A stretch of 31,514 nucleotides of DNA from Methanobacteriaceae archaeon. Lineage in GTDB: Archaea > Methanobacteriota > Methanobacteria > Methanobacteriales > Methanobacteriaceae. Where the stretch lies: positions 1 to 31,514 of the forward strand of contig CAAFWR010000091.1 in the NCBI GenBank assembly GCA_900766745.1. Reading direction: 5' to 3'. Of this stretch, positions 1 through 7,979 are shown piece by piece. A program made the position numbers and the translations under genes. Below the pieces are notes generated by a model. That model ran no database searches. It was not told the origin of the DNA and was given only the letters and a program-made list of their open reading frames with translations. Within the stretch, counting starts at the first letter, position 1, and each line of letters starts with the position of its first letter.

Positions 1-1
1 A

Positions 2-415
2 GACAGAGGTCGTCCCACCTCAAGCACGCTAATAGATATTTTTAAAAATTCAATATGTCCTGGATCAATCGTAATCAGTGATAGTCAAAGAAGTTATCAT
101 CAACTAATGGATGCATTAAATATAAAATGGGTCAAAATACCATCTGGTGAAAAATCGAAAGATGGATATACCTTAGAAATGGTTAATCGTCTTCACGATA
201 GAATCAAAACAATTTTTAGAGGCAAAAGAAATGTAATGACACATTATCTCCAAGGATATTTGGCATTATTTCAATATAGTGAATTACATACAATGATGAT
301 TGGAAGCAAGATGTTTCAAGATGAATTCATGAAAATCAACAATATCTTAAGCGGTATTCGGAATAAAGATATATGTCCGGAAATCAATTTATACAAGACG
401 TTGTATGAGTGTTGA
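2..415 (+). CDS. IS1595 (ISXO2-like) transposase, C-terminal part, cut by window edge
   Basis: The reading frame is open from base 2, so the gene starts upstream of the window. The visible part carries the second half of a DDE transposase: GSIVISDSQRSY resembles the region around the second catalytic Asp, and VNRLHDRIK...YLQGYLALF resembles the conserved end of ISXO2-type enzymes, where a helper Asn/His-Arg region precedes the C-terminus. Members cut and join DNA at the ends of IS1595-family elements. The stop overlaps by a few bases the GTG of the next open frame, which looks like the remainder of an interrupted gene. The first catalytic Asp and any N-terminal zinc ribbon would lie outside the window, so activity cannot be judged. 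The family call rests on motif recall, not on an alignment. Confidence 0.65.
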   Translation, partial: DRGRPTSSTLIDIFKNSICPGSIVISDSQRSYHQLMDALNIKWVKIPSGEKSKDGYTLEMVNRLHDRIKTIFRGKRNVMTHYLQGYLALFQYSELHTMMIGSKMFQDEFMKINNILSGIRNKDICPEINLYKTLYEC

Positions 416-1401
416 TTTTAGGCTTATATCCTAATTTATTAAATGTGTCTTTAGGAAATAGAAAATATTTTCACGCAACAGATTCATCAATCAGTTGCGT
501 GATGTGGGGAAACATTGATGAGCAAGAAGAATTATTTGAATTGCCCGCATATGATATTATAAATGATAAATGTGTTCAAATTACAAAAGTTTTTATAAGA
601 AAAGCATATAATACTTTACTAAGTTATTATGATAAACGCAAATTTAAAGATGATGTTATTGAAAATAATGTATGGGTTAATGATTCTGGATATGAAGTGA
701 CTACTCAAAAAGTCGATACTACACAAATTTACAATCCAAATATCATTAGAATTTTAGGAGCTAAAGCTTTTGCGATTGATGTAAAAAGTAGAATATTGGT
801 AAGAGGACCGGGGTATTTTCACCATGGGGTAGGATTTGTTTTAAGAAGTGACAATTATAAGATTAAACTTCCTTTATGGGTAGCAAAATCATTTCCTCAA
901 GATAATTGGTATGACAAAGACCTTTATAACACTACTTCAGATGGTGGCGATGCCTATACACATGATAATGATTTCTTAAAATCATGCCTGCTTTACACAT
1001 GTCTTTCAAATCAGAACAAGTGCTTATCATTTGATGGTTCTGACGGACGTTTCTACCGCAACGAACTCTGTTTCGATGTTACAAATGGCGATACTGTTGC
1101 ATCTGCTGACCTTGCAAAGATGACGTTGGATGAGGATGAAGAAAACCTTTTGTCGTTATGGAATAAGATTCTATCAGAAGCTAAGAAAACTCAAAACTAT
1201 AACTCTGAACTGACTTATGGGGTATATCAAATTACAAAGGAATTAAATACTTTTACAAAAGTGGGTTCTGGTAAGGCAAAGAAAACAGTTTATGACTATC
1301 CAATCTTAAATGGATATTTAGAAACACTTCGAATTCATTTGAAGGAATACTATAAGAGTCATATTACAAAAAAGATGTTCGAATATGAATTGCTAAAGTA
1401 A
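409..1401 (+). pseudogene. C-terminal remnant of a probable DNA methyltransferase/restriction protein
   Basis: This is a 330-residue open frame from a GTG with no Shine-Dalgarno, directly behind the transposase. It has no catalytic NPPY-type motif. Its C-terminus (LKEYYKSHITKKMFEYELLK) and the stretch DGRFYRNELCFD resemble the end regions of large Eco57I/type IIG-like adenine methyltransferase-restriction proteins, as far as I recall that family. The simplest reading is that an IS1595 insertion separated this 3' part from a 5' part lying beyond the window. It could instead be a free-standing specificity or accessory protein. The last third uses more GC-richer codons than the first. I am confident that it is coding-derived sequence and only moderately confident of the family. 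Confidence 0.4.
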
Positions 1402-1454
1402 GTAAAGGAAACGTCTGTTTCTTTGGCTATATATTTTAGAAAGGAGGATGTTCT

Positions 1455-1643
1455 GTGAAAAAAGAATCTTCAAAAGAAATGCGAGAATATTTGTTCGAAG
1501 CATATAACACAGAGTGTGTGGATTATTGCGGTAGAGTTTGGACAGTTACCAAGGCTGTCGAATTTTGTTCAAAGCTGCAAAGTTTGGATAAAGACATGTT
1601 GTATGCATTATATGCCGAAGCCAAAAAGCATCGTTCAGAATAA
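1455..1643 (+). CDS. Small hypothetical protein (62 aa)
   Basis: This small soluble protein starts at GTG with a strong AAGGAGG seven bases upstream and ends just before an intrinsic terminator. It is helical and charged (MKKESSKEMREYLFEAY) and contains two cysteines in ECVDYCGR. I do not recognise a family. It sits between the truncated methyltransferase-like gene and the MATE-like gene and appears to be its own short cistron or the end of the preceding transcript. Confidence 0.6.
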   Translation: MKKESSKEMREYLFEAYNTECVDYCGRVWTVTKAVEFCSKLQSLDKDMLYALYAEAKKHRSE

Positions 1644-1651
1644 CGGATTAT

Positions 1652-1677
1652 AGGGAGATTTTTCTCCCTTTTGTATT
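1652..1677 (+). terminator. Intrinsic terminator after the 62-aa gene
   Basis: The hairpin GGGAGA-ttt-TCTCCC is followed by TTTTG. It separates the small gene from the MATE-like gene. Confidence 0.75.
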
Positions 1678-1703
1678 AAAATCTTTAGATTGGAGGAATA
1701 CGT

Positions 1704-2921
1704 TTGGAAAAGAAAGATTTTAAACTGTATGGCTCTTTGCTGCTATATGCATTGTTACCATCAATATATTTACTCATCCGTATGCAAATCATATCCATTA
1801 ATTCAATAGATATTAATATTATGGGACAGCTGGAGTGGTTTGATTTGATTGATGAAATTCTTGTCACAGTCCTTACAGTCCCTTTATATTTCCTTTTAAA
1901 GCCAGATAAGAGTTCTGATAAAAACATGTCAGCATTTCTGATTTCATTCGGAATATATACATTCTTCACGATTGTTATCATGACTCGTATTAGTACAATT
2001 GCAGACTTCATGCAAGCGTCTAATGCTGTTCCATATCTTTTCATGCAGGCTTTGTCGATGCTGTCTGGATTTGTTGGAACATTCATGATTATGATTTTCA
2101 CATTAAATTCGAATGATAAACTGGTAAGACAGACACTTGTGTGTCGATTGGCTCTGCAGGTTTTAGCAGACTGGGTTTTAATTTCGATGTTTAAAGATGT
2201 TGGTGCGGCCTATGCAGAAATTGTTGTGAATACATTTGTTGGACTGTTTACAATTTGTTTGGCATATAAAAAAGGATATCTGCATTTTCAGAAGCCTGAT
2301 AAAAAGTTCCTGATCGACTGGAGCAAGATAGGTGTATTTTCTGGCGTTCAGATATTTTTAGATAATTTCATTTATGCAATTATGGTCTGCAAAATGGTCA
2401 ATGCTGTATCAGAATCTGGCAACTACTGGGTAGCAAACAATTTCATCAGGGGCTGGTTATTGGTTCCTGTAACTTGTTTAGTGGAAATCATTAAGAAAAA
2501 TGATGAAAAGGTATTAAAAGTGAAAAACTGCTGGAAATATTTAACAGGAATTCTGCTGTTGTGGATTGTTTCGATGCCTTTTTGGAAAGCTTTTATTAAC
2601 GGACCGATGGCAAGTAATGGAAAGGAAATTGTAAGGATTATATATCCATTAATTCCATTCTATGTTACATATTTAGTTTCTGCCGTAATCGACGGCTGGT
2701 TTATCTCAAAAGGAAAGACGTTATACAATGCAATAAATTCAGTTATTGTGAATATCGGATACTACGGCATTGTTTATGTATTATTTAAACAAGGCATATT
2801 CGAAATGAACATGAATTTTATTGTTATAATGTTTGGCTTTGGAATGGTCGTACATATGATTTGTTCAGTCATCCTGTATAGATGGGAGCTGAAGAAAAAC
2901 AATATTAGCATTGCAAGTTAG
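1704..2921 (+). CDS. Polytopic membrane protein, MATE-like transporter
   Basis: The protein has 405 residues and about ten to twelve hydrophobic segments, close to the usual MATE length of 400-450. The start is TTG, placed eight bases after GGAGG; there is no better ATG nearby. The middle (LSGFVGTFMIMIF, then VGAAYAEIVVN) recalls the internal repeat of MATE-type Na+/H+-coupled drug or metabolite exporters, and DEILVTVLTVPLYFLL recalls the N-terminal half. No acidic residue diagnostic for ion coupling could be placed with certainty. The gene stands alone between two terminators. Other polytopic families, such as polysaccharide flippases, remain possible. Confidence 0.5.
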   Translation: MEKKDFKLYGSLLLYALLPSIYLLIRMQIISINSIDINIMGQLEWFDLIDEILVTVLTVPLYFLLKPDKSSDKNMSAFLISFGIYTFFTIVIMTRISTIADFMQASNAVPYLFMQALSMLSGFVGTFMIMIFTLNSNDKLVRQTLVCRLALQVLADWVLISMFKDVGAAYAEIVVNTFVGLFTICLAYKKGYLHFQKPDKKFLIDWSKIGVFSGVQIFLDNFIYAIMVCKMVNAVSESGNYWVANNFIRGWLLVPVTCLVEIIKKNDEKVLKVKNCWKYLTGILLLWIVSMPFWKAFINGPMASNGKEIVRIIYPLIPFYVTYLVSAVIDGWFISKGKTLYNAINSVIVNIGYYGIVYVLFKQGIFEMNMNFIVIMFGFGMVVHMICSVILYRWELKKNNISIAS

Positions 2922-2949
2922 AAGATGAGAAAATTCATCTTCTTTTTTT
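2921..2949 (+). terminator. Terminator after the MATE-like gene
   Basis: The arms GAAGATGA and TCATCTTC enclose a short loop and are followed by TTTTTTT. The hairpin overlaps the stop codon. Confidence 0.85.
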
Positions 2950-3340
2950 GTGGTAAAACGAACTAAAATGGTTAAACCATTAGTTTAATGTATTGTTGCA
3001 GTTTAATTGTGTAAAACTTACCAAAACAACTGCCATGTTTAGAAATATCATCCACAGCAACCGATTAATCATCCATTTTGATTTGTTCATTCTCTTTTTT
3101 AGCTTCTCAGAACTTTCTTGAAAACACAGCAGCTTAGTTTTAAAAAGATTGTAGTTGCTCAAACCTTTTGAAAATCTCTTTTGACTTTGTCGAGCCTATA
3201 AAATTAAACAAACTAAAATGAGCGATTAAAACCCCGTTTTGAAAGAGGTTGTCAATCGCTTAAGTTTCTTGAAAGCTTCTTTCAAATTCATTGAGGTACT
3301 TTCTTAGAATTCCTAACTAAAAATGTATATACATGTTTTA
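2950..3340. other. Gene-free stretch with several inverted repeats
   Basis: I see no well-supported gene here. It holds a near-perfect palindrome at 2961-2985 (ACTAA-ATGGTT/AACCAT-TAGT), a two-part hairpin at 3221-3260 (AGCGATT/AATCGCT outside, AACC/GGTT inside) and a small hairpin at 3269-3285 (TTGAAAG/CTTTCAA). The 10-mer AACTAAAATG occurs at 2961 and again at 3211, each time opening one of the larger hairpins. This could be a degraded insertion-element or MITE remnant. A 60-codon minus-strand frame (2980-3162) is possible but weak. Confidence 0.4.
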
Positions 3341-3343
3341 AAC

Positions 3344-3380
3344 AAAAAAAAGTAGCTCAACTTCTGAACTACTTCTTTTT
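3344..3380. terminator. Bidirectional terminator
   Basis: The hairpin arms are AGTAG(c)TCA and TGA(a)CTACT. On the minus strand it is followed by a run of seven U, which ends the candidate ncRNA. On the plus strand it is followed by TTCTTTTTTT. Confidence 0.8.
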
Positions 3381-3668
3381 TTAGGCAAAACTGATTCGGC
3401 CACTACAATCAACAGTGAATATATCATAGATTCCTGGCTTATAATCTTGACGTACTCTCATCATTAAAATGATGAGATTTTCTTTCTCGCAATGCGAGAA
3501 ATGAAGCATCGCAAAGCTTTCAGCCTGACTCGAAGTCTAGCATATAGTTTTTGCATAGCTCTTGTTTTTCGAGCATTTCCAATCTATGTGGACTGTACTT
3601 TGTCATTCATACTGCATCCAGCAGGGCTTACGCCTGAGACCTACTGGATGAGAGATTCATTAATCTAC
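3344..3668 (-). ncRNA. Candidate structured ncRNA (~325 nt) with its own promoter and terminator
   Basis: The minus strand here has an extended -10 promoter with the shared GACG box (3675-3717) and a strong terminator (3344-3373). Between them I find no ORF above 10 codons with an RBS. In transcript order it shows: an 11-bp helix CATCCAGTAGG/CCTGCTGGATG (about 3649-3612); GCTC/GAGC; GACT-tcg-AGTC; AAGC/GCTT; TTTCTCGC-att-GCGAGAAA; and TCTCATCATT/AATGATGAGA. This density of stable hairpins without coding potential supports a functional RNA. It lies 3' of the sigma factor gene. I do not recognise its class. A remnant of a TnpB/IS605 guide-RNA element is an alternative because similar hairpins occur at such ends. 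Confidence 0.55.
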
Positions 3669-3674
3669 ATATAT

Positions 3675-3717
3675 ATTATATCATGATTCACATTTTAAAG
3701 ATGGGTTCACATACGTC
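3675..3717 (-). promoter_or_regulatory. GACG-box promoter of the candidate ncRNA
   Basis: Read on the minus strand, GTGACGTA (GACG at 3717-3714) is followed after exactly 33 bases by TATAAT (3680-3675), preceded by TGA as an extended -10. There is no -35 match. The predicted start is near 3668. It matches the layout of seven other promoters in the window. Confidence 0.75.
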
Positions 3718-3733
3718 ACTTAGAGTCATTCAT

Positions 3734-3753
3734 CTCACGACTGAAGTCACGAG
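3734..3753 (-). other. 9-bp hairpin between sigma gene and ncRNA promoter
   Basis: On the minus strand CTCGTGACT and AGTCGTGAG pair over nine positions (two G-U) around a 2-nt loop. No U-run follows, so it is not a canonical terminator. Hairpins of this kind also occur at IS200/IS605 ends, so it may be a relic. Confidence 0.4.
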
Positions 3754-3798
3754 TGTTTTGATTCTAACTCATAAATTAAAGAATTTCATTTGATGCTT

Positions 3799-5301
3799 TT
3801 AAAAATAGAAATATTCATCCATACATGAAACAGTATATCCTTTATATACAGTGTCATCATCTTCATATTTTGTAAACGGATCTTTAAGTTCTCGTACTTT
3901 ACAACCTTTCTCTTTATTTAATTTCTCAGCATCGTAATCATACGCATCAATTGTTAAAGCATTGTGGTCTAAATTGGCATGGAATCCGTCCTCATCTCGT
4001 ATACAAACATACTGACCTTTACTAGTTTTTGCCCATACAGAACCGTCTGATCCTTTATAGAATCCAAAATTTAAGAAAAATCTGTCCATTATATCTTTGT
4101 ATGCAATTTCGCCAGATGGATCATTCTTTGACAATGAGTTATAGATTGGAAGATTCTCATACATCTCATATGCTCCATGCTTATATTCATCCGCATACTT
4201 ATATGTCACATTTCCTTCTTTAATTGCTTTTGATTCTTGACCGCCTTGATTTTGAGAAGTTTCTTGTGATATCTGTTCTTGTTGTGGTTCTGGATTTTTT
4301 AATGTGTGCACCATTTCATAAACACCAGTAGCGGCTAAAGTAGCAACCGCAACTCCCGCTACTACTTTCCATATACCACCAGTCATTAACTTAGCCGCTT
4401 TTTCGTTCACAAACATAACTTTTTTCGTGTAAGTTCCTTTTTCTAAAACTTCACGCTTAGAAGATGCATTTCTTAGATGATTTCTCTTTGCTTCTTGAAC
4501 TAATTCATCCTCTGTATTTGCTGTAGTTTTTTTATGAATCTGAGGTTCAATTGTATCTGCTTTAACTTTCATTACAACACCATCTGCAAATGCTTTTGCA
4601 TTGAATGATGGAATATTCTTCAATTCTTGATTTAACATCCAAGCAAGGAATGGTAATGGAGCAACCGTATAGAAGCTCTTGTTCTGACGTCTTAATTCTT
4701 CAATCATATCCTTAATAGAAATCTTAGCACGTCGAATCCAGCTCTTGACCGTGTTTTCTTCAATTTCCATCTGCTCGGCAATCTCTTTTGTAGTTAGCTG
4801 CTGATACATCTGCATCATTAAAGCAAATCTTTGATTATCAGGTAATTTATCTAAACACTCTTTTAAGCCTTCTGCAATTAGCTCTGTATTCATATTAGCT
4901 TCTGGACTAAACGCAACAGAGTCATCCATGATAGATTCCTCATAATTATCTCGGTAATCCTCATTATCCAGTTCACTGAACGTGTTTGTCTGGAAATCCT
5001 TGTTTTTACGTTTCTCTGCTCTGAAGTAATCTCGGATAGAGTTGTTCAGAATCGTGTACATCCAGGGAGCAAACTTGTTGTCTTCTTTTAACTGATCAAG
5101 TTTCTCAAAAGCCTTTCTTAAACTGTCCTGTGTAATTGTTTGTGCTTCGTCTTTGAACTTGTTTGTTCCACCTAATGAGTAGTATACAATCGTGTATGCT
5201 TTTGGGAATGTTGTAGTATAGATTCGTTCAATAGCTGTTTCATCATCTAATCTTGCCTGTTTTATCCATTCTTCTGGAATATTCGGTAAACTTCTATTCA
5301 T
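3799..5301 (-). CDS. Sigma-70 family (ECF-type) factor with membrane anchor and C-terminal extracytoplasmic domain
   Basis: The protein has 500 residues. The N-terminal ~200 carry region 2 (AYTIVYYSLGG...FAPWMYTILNNSIRDYF) and region 4 with its helix-turn-helix (LDKLPDNQRFALMMQMY, then TTKEIAEQMEIEENTVKSW). A linker follows, then a single membrane segment around residues 310-333 (VVAGVAVATLAATGVYEMV) and a ~165-residue acidic tail predicted outside the cell. Ordinary ECF sigmas are ~180 residues, so this is a fusion in which sigma and an anti-sigma-like membrane sensor share one chain. Its start overlaps the stop of the preceding gene by 8 bases, so translation is probably coupled. Its targets are unknown; the promoters in this window lack a GGAAC/CGT pattern. 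Confidence 0.8.
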   Translation of the reverse strand: MNRSLPNIPEEWIKQARLDDETAIERIYTTTFPKAYTIVYYSLGGTNKFKDEAQTITQDSLRKAFEKLDQLKEDNKFAPWMYTILNNSIRDYFRAEKRKNKDFQTNTFSELDNEDYRDNYEESIMDDSVAFSPEANMNTELIAEGLKECLDKLPDNQRFALMMQMYQQLTTKEIAEQMEIEENTVKSWIRRAKISIKDMIEELRRQNKSFYTVAPLPFLAWMLNQELKNIPSFNAKAFADGVVMKVKADTIEPQIHKKTTANTEDELVQEAKRNHLRNASSKREVLEKGTYTKKVMFVNEKAAKLMTGGIWKVVAGVAVATLAATGVYEMVHTLKNPEPQQEQISQETSQNQGGQESKAIKEGNVTYKYADEYKHGAYEMYENLPIYNSLSKNDPSGEIAYKDIMDRFFLNFGFYKGSDGSVWAKTSKGQYVCIRDEDGFHANLDHNALTIDAYDYDAEKLNKEKGCKVRELKDPFTKYEDDDTVYKGYTVSCMDEYFYF

Positions 5302-5681
5302 ATTCTTCTAATTCCTTTCCTATATATTTCTGTTCAGTGATCTTTACAAGAGGCTTGGTAAAATCTGTATACTCCTGAAAGATTTTCTGAATTACTTCGA
5401 CATTTTCTATATCAAAATAAGTCGTATCGTTCTTTGCTGTAATGCTTAAAACATCTTCAATCGTTAAATACTGATATCCTTCTATAACATATCCAAACAG
5501 GAAATCATCTTCTAAGATTCCTGATTGAATTGATTCTTCAGGGATATCCCTGCAATACAATTATAGCACCTGAATCACATGTCATAAAATATGTGTCCAC
5601 ATCACATTGAGAAATATAAGCTATTGTTCCTGATGGTGCTTCCTGTAAATCGCTTTTCAGGATTCTGATTTTTTCAGGCAT
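5294..5681 (-). CDS. Hypothetical protein (~128 aa) read across a candidate +1 frameshift
   Basis: An ATG at 5681 has AAGGAG eight bases upstream, inside the end of the NERD gene. Its frame (MPEKIRILKSDLQEAPSG...) stops after 47 codons at CCC-TGA (5543-5538). The +1 frame is open across that stop and continues for about 80 residues (EESIQSGILEDDFLFGYV...) to a stop overlapping the sigma start. The second frame has no RBS of its own; its only early start is a TTG. Reading both as one protein gives a coherent acidic product. An AGGG sits four bases before CCC, like the internal Shine-Dalgarno that assists +1 shifting in prfB. A one-base assembly error or a true pseudogene are the alternatives. 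Family unknown; it may modulate the sigma factor. Confidence 0.55.
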
Positions 5682-6460
5682 TCTATCACTCCTTCAAGTT
5701 TGTTTAGGTTTTCATTCGAAATTCTGGTGTCATGATATGTAAGGATTGTATTGTGGAATTCATTTTCACTTCTTAAAACAAGTTCAGAATCTGTACAGAT
5801 GTCTTCTGCGTTAATAAATACAACATATGGATGGATGTAACAGTTTAACCCATTTTCTTTTAGGATAGATGATAGGAGATATGTCTGGAATTTAGCCTGT
5901 TTGACTGGGTTCTTGATAGTGTTTTCATAGTACTTTCCACCAGAGCTTTCCTTAATCTGTGTCCAAGTTAAATCGTTTTCGTTTCCAGAAATTTGACCTT
6001 TGTAGTTTTTAACTTCTCCTAAAAAGATTCCATATTTTGATACAACAAGGGTGTCAATTTCTGTTTGTTTTCCGTCTTTTTCAAGTGGAATGTTATTATA
6101 AAGTATATATTCATTTGGAAGTGAATTTAAGGTATAGGATACAAGTTCTTCACCGTATAATCCTGTGGATAATGTTTTGTATTTTTTCCATAGAACATCA
6201 CCAACTCCTGCAATAATCATTCCGTCAACTGCAATGAACGGAAGAATCTGCTCCATCGACTGTCGATAGCTTTGCATAGCATTGAACTGATTGTGCCATT
6301 CAAAAGTTCCGAGTTCAGCTGTAATCTGAGGCTCAAGAACCATCTTAGCTCCTGTATACAGGAACATACCTGTTCCGATTATAAACAGAATAGCTCCTAA
6401 GAATTTGTAGGTGTTTGCCTGTTTCTTTCTTGATTCTAACGAGTATTTGTTTGTTTTCAT
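5657..6460 (-). CDS. NERD-domain membrane protein
   Basis: The 267-residue protein begins with a basic segment, then a membrane segment (FLGAILFIIGTGMFLYTG, about residues 19-36) and a second hydrophobic stretch (FIAVDGMIIAGVGDVLW). The NERD (nuclease-related) domain follows from about residue 95: GLYGEELVSYTLNSLP, then QTEIDTLVVSKYGIFLGEVKNYKG, where the D and the E-x-K match the catalytic pattern of the PD-(D/E)xK fold, and VKQAKFQTYLLSSIL. NERD proteins are thought to act on DNA or RNA, often in mobile elements. The gene is first in an operon with the frameshifted gene and the sigma factor, and has its own promoter-like TATAAT at 6505-6510. Confidence 0.8.
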   Translation of the reverse strand: MKTNKYSLESRKKQANTYKFLGAILFIIGTGMFLYTGAKMVLEPQITAELGTFEWHNQFNAMQSYRQSMEQILPFIAVDGMIIAGVGDVLWKKYKTLSTGLYGEELVSYTLNSLPNEYILYNNIPLEKDGKQTEIDTLVVSKYGIFLGEVKNYKGQISGNENDLTWTQIKESSGGKYYENTIKNPVKQAKFQTYLLSSILKENGLNCYIHPYVVFINAEDICTDSELVLRSENEFHNTILTYHDTRISNENLNKLEGVIECLKKSES

Positions 6461-6504
6461 TTCTTTTTTTTCTCCCCGAAGGACTTATTTCATTGCCTTC
6501 ACTT

Positions 6505-6510
6505 ATTATA
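6505..6510 (-). promoter_or_regulatory. Putative promoter -10 of the NERD-sigma operon
   Basis: TATAAT on the minus strand, about 45 bases before the start codon. A clear -35 and the GACG box found at other promoters are absent, so this operon may be regulated differently. Confidence 0.45.
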
Positions 6511-6544
6511 ACGGGGATTGATAGGAAAAAGTTGCGAAATTTGT

Positions 6545-6577
6545 AAAAAAAAGAAAAGACATCTCCAAAAGATGTCT
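6545..6577 (-). terminator. Terminator of the four-gene minus-strand operon
   Basis: AGACATCT-ttttgg-AGATGTCT on the minus strand is followed by TTTTCTTTTTTTT. Confidence 0.9.
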
Positions 6578-6595
6578 AAAAATTTAGATATTTCG

Positions 6596-7078
6596 TTAAT
6601 CATCATAAAAAAGGCCATAACCAAATTGAACATTTAAATTGCGATTCCAGTACCCATTGATACACGGGTAATCTTCTTTAACGATTTTATAAGCAAAACC
6701 ATTTAGCATGGAAAGTGCTATAAAATTCATAATGAGACGGGCACATTCTTCTCGATCTTCGATGTAATATCGTCCTTCATCAGTTTCTTCGACGTAAATT
6801 CCATCAAAGCAGCCAGCCTTGTTAAGAATATCGTAAGCAACCTTACTCATATCATCTTCATCATGTTTACACCAAATAATATGAGGGTCTTTATATTGTA
6901 ATTTTTTGCCAGTATAATCGTTGTCATCATCATTGAACTGAACACCAAGCTTTCTACAACTTTCTTTATATGCATTTTGTATATCTGTGACAGACTCACA
7001 GTTGCAGTCTATAAGAACATCTTTTGAAATTCCGTGACCGTCTTCGGACCAGTCGCCGAGTGCAAGTTTGTATATCAT
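6596..7078 (-). CDS. Hypothetical protein (160 aa)
   Basis: The protein is acidic and soluble, with no recognised domain. It has aromatic-rich stretches (LALGDWSEDGHG, GYWNRNLNVQFGYG) and several cysteines (DCNCES, IIWCKH, NKAGCFDG), but no clear metal motif. An in-frame ATG at 7087 touches the AAAGGAGG, so I chose the next ATG at 7078, which lies nine bases behind it. It is the last gene of the operon driven by the promoter at 7980-8022 and is followed by a terminator. Function unknown. Confidence 0.65.
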   Translation of the reverse strand: MIYKLALGDWSEDGHGISKDVLIDCNCESVTDIQNAYKESCRKLGVQFNDDDNDYTGKKLQYKDPHIIWCKHDEDDMSKVAYDILNKAGCFDGIYVEETDEGRYYIEDREECARLIMNFIALSMLNGFAYKIVKEDYPCINGYWNRNLNVQFGYGLFYDD

Positions 7079-7119
7079 ATTATTCATCCTCCTTTTACGA
7101 AAATATATTAGATTATTAG

Positions 7120-7410
7120 TTAATCATCCTCATCTAAAGCAGCTCCGCGATTTTGCTCGTAGGCATCATCCAACCGTTTCTGGTTTAATCGGAGCTGTTC
7201 TTTTGTCATAAACTCGCTGAAACGTCCTACTACATTTTCGCAATAGCAGTATTGTTCCATATATTGAAGTACTTTGCCTTTGAATTTTGTTTCTGCCATT
7301 GCTTCTCTGAGCTCGATGGTGTGGGTATGCTGGCAGATAGGGCAATTCATAACTTGATATCCAACTACCTTATATTCACTAGATCGCGTTTTCATCACGG
7401 CAACTACCAA
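7120..7410 (-). CDS. Small zinc-ribbon protein, YgiT/MqsA-type N-terminal domain
   Basis: The protein has about 96 residues. NCPICQHTHT and QYCYCEN provide two CxxC/CxC pairs about 30 residues apart, and the intervening KFKGKVLQYMEQ recalls the zinc-binding half of MqsA/YgiT-type proteins. A helical tail follows (KEQLRLNQKRLDDAYEQ). The helix-turn-helix of a full MqsA antitoxin is missing, so DNA binding cannot be claimed. The TTG at 7410 lies six bases after AAAGGA and overlaps the stop of the upstream gene; an ATG at 7395 is the alternative start. Role inferred only as a zinc-binding small protein. Confidence 0.55.
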   Translation of the reverse strand: MVVAVMKTRSSEYKVVGYQVMNCPICQHTHTIELREAMAETKFKGKVLQYMEQYCYCENVVGRFSEFMTKEQLRLNQKRLDDAYEQNRGAALDEDD

Positions 7411-7580
7411 TTCAATTCCTTTGAAGCAGAGAAGCGAGATTTACCCTTTCTTGTGTATTTTTTGCGATTTCTATAAACTCTTGATCCTTGCTGACAGGCG
7501 TCAAGATGCATTTTATTTGGAAGATGTGTCCCTCGTTTTGCAAAATCATATGTTTCTTCTTTATTTTTTTTAGTTTTCAT
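7404..7580 (-). CDS. Small basic protein (58 aa)
   Basis: An ATG at 7580 with AAAGGAG upstream opens a lysine/arginine-rich protein (MKTKKNKEETYDFAKRGTHL, later RVYRNRKKYTRKGKSRF). The high positive charge suggests nucleic-acid binding, but no family is recognised. The stop overlaps the TTG start of the next gene, which supports real coupled genes. Confidence 0.55.
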   Translation of the reverse strand: MKTKKNKEETYDFAKRGTHLPNKMHLDACQQGSRVYRNRKKYTRKGKSRFSASKELNW

Positions 7581-7605
7581 ACGTTTTCTCCTTTTATTTT
7601 TTTGT

Positions 7606-7944
7606 TTATTTTTTGTTCCATTCCCGGACTTTGATTGTTTTTTCTTCTAATTGAACTTCGACAGGTTGTCCATAATACCATTCGTCGATACCTTGCAAAC
7701 TCCTTTCCCAGTCGATTGCGAAATATCTATCACCAAGTTTGGAAATTGTTCTGACATCCTCCGTTAGTCTTGTTCTATTAATATCTGTAGTAGCCTCCTC
7801 TACACAGTTACATTGAACCAAGCATGCCATATCACTTCTGGACAATTTTTCTCCCCTGTCTATACGAAGAAGCAATTCTTGTTCGCCTTTTTTACTCAGA
7901 GGTCTTTCGTAGCTTTCAACTTTTTCGAATTCCATCCATGCCAT
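7606..7944 (-). CDS. Hypothetical protein (112 aa)
   Basis: This is the first gene behind the GACG-box promoter at 7980-8022. GAGGAGG lies seven bases before the ATG. The protein is soluble and charged: N-terminal helix LSKKGEQELLLRIDRGEKLS, then a probable beta-rich end (YFAIDWERSLQGIDEWYYGQ). No domain recognised. The operon continues into three further small genes without an obvious terminator between them. Confidence 0.65.
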   Translation of the reverse strand: MAWMEFEKVESYERPLSKKGEQELLLRIDRGEKLSRSDMACLVQCNCVEEATTDINRTRLTEDVRTISKLGDRYFAIDWERSLQGIDEWYYGQPVEVQLEEKTIKVREWNKK

Positions 7945-7979
7945 AACAGTTCCTCCTCACTTTATTTCTTTACATATAT

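Noticed and set aside
2980..3162. 60-codon minus-strand ORF with a hydrophobic stretch.
   Set aside because: No good RBS or promoter; surrounded by inverted repeats.
3492..3686. 64-codon plus-strand ORF.
   Set aside because: It is antisense to the structured RNA, lacks an RBS and its product has no coherent features.
3390..3765. Reading 3390-3765 as an IS605-type non-autonomous element (TTGAC flank, terminal hairpins).
   Set aside because: The minus-strand promoter and terminator explain the region better as an RNA gene; I could not place a convincing right end. Kept only as an alternative.
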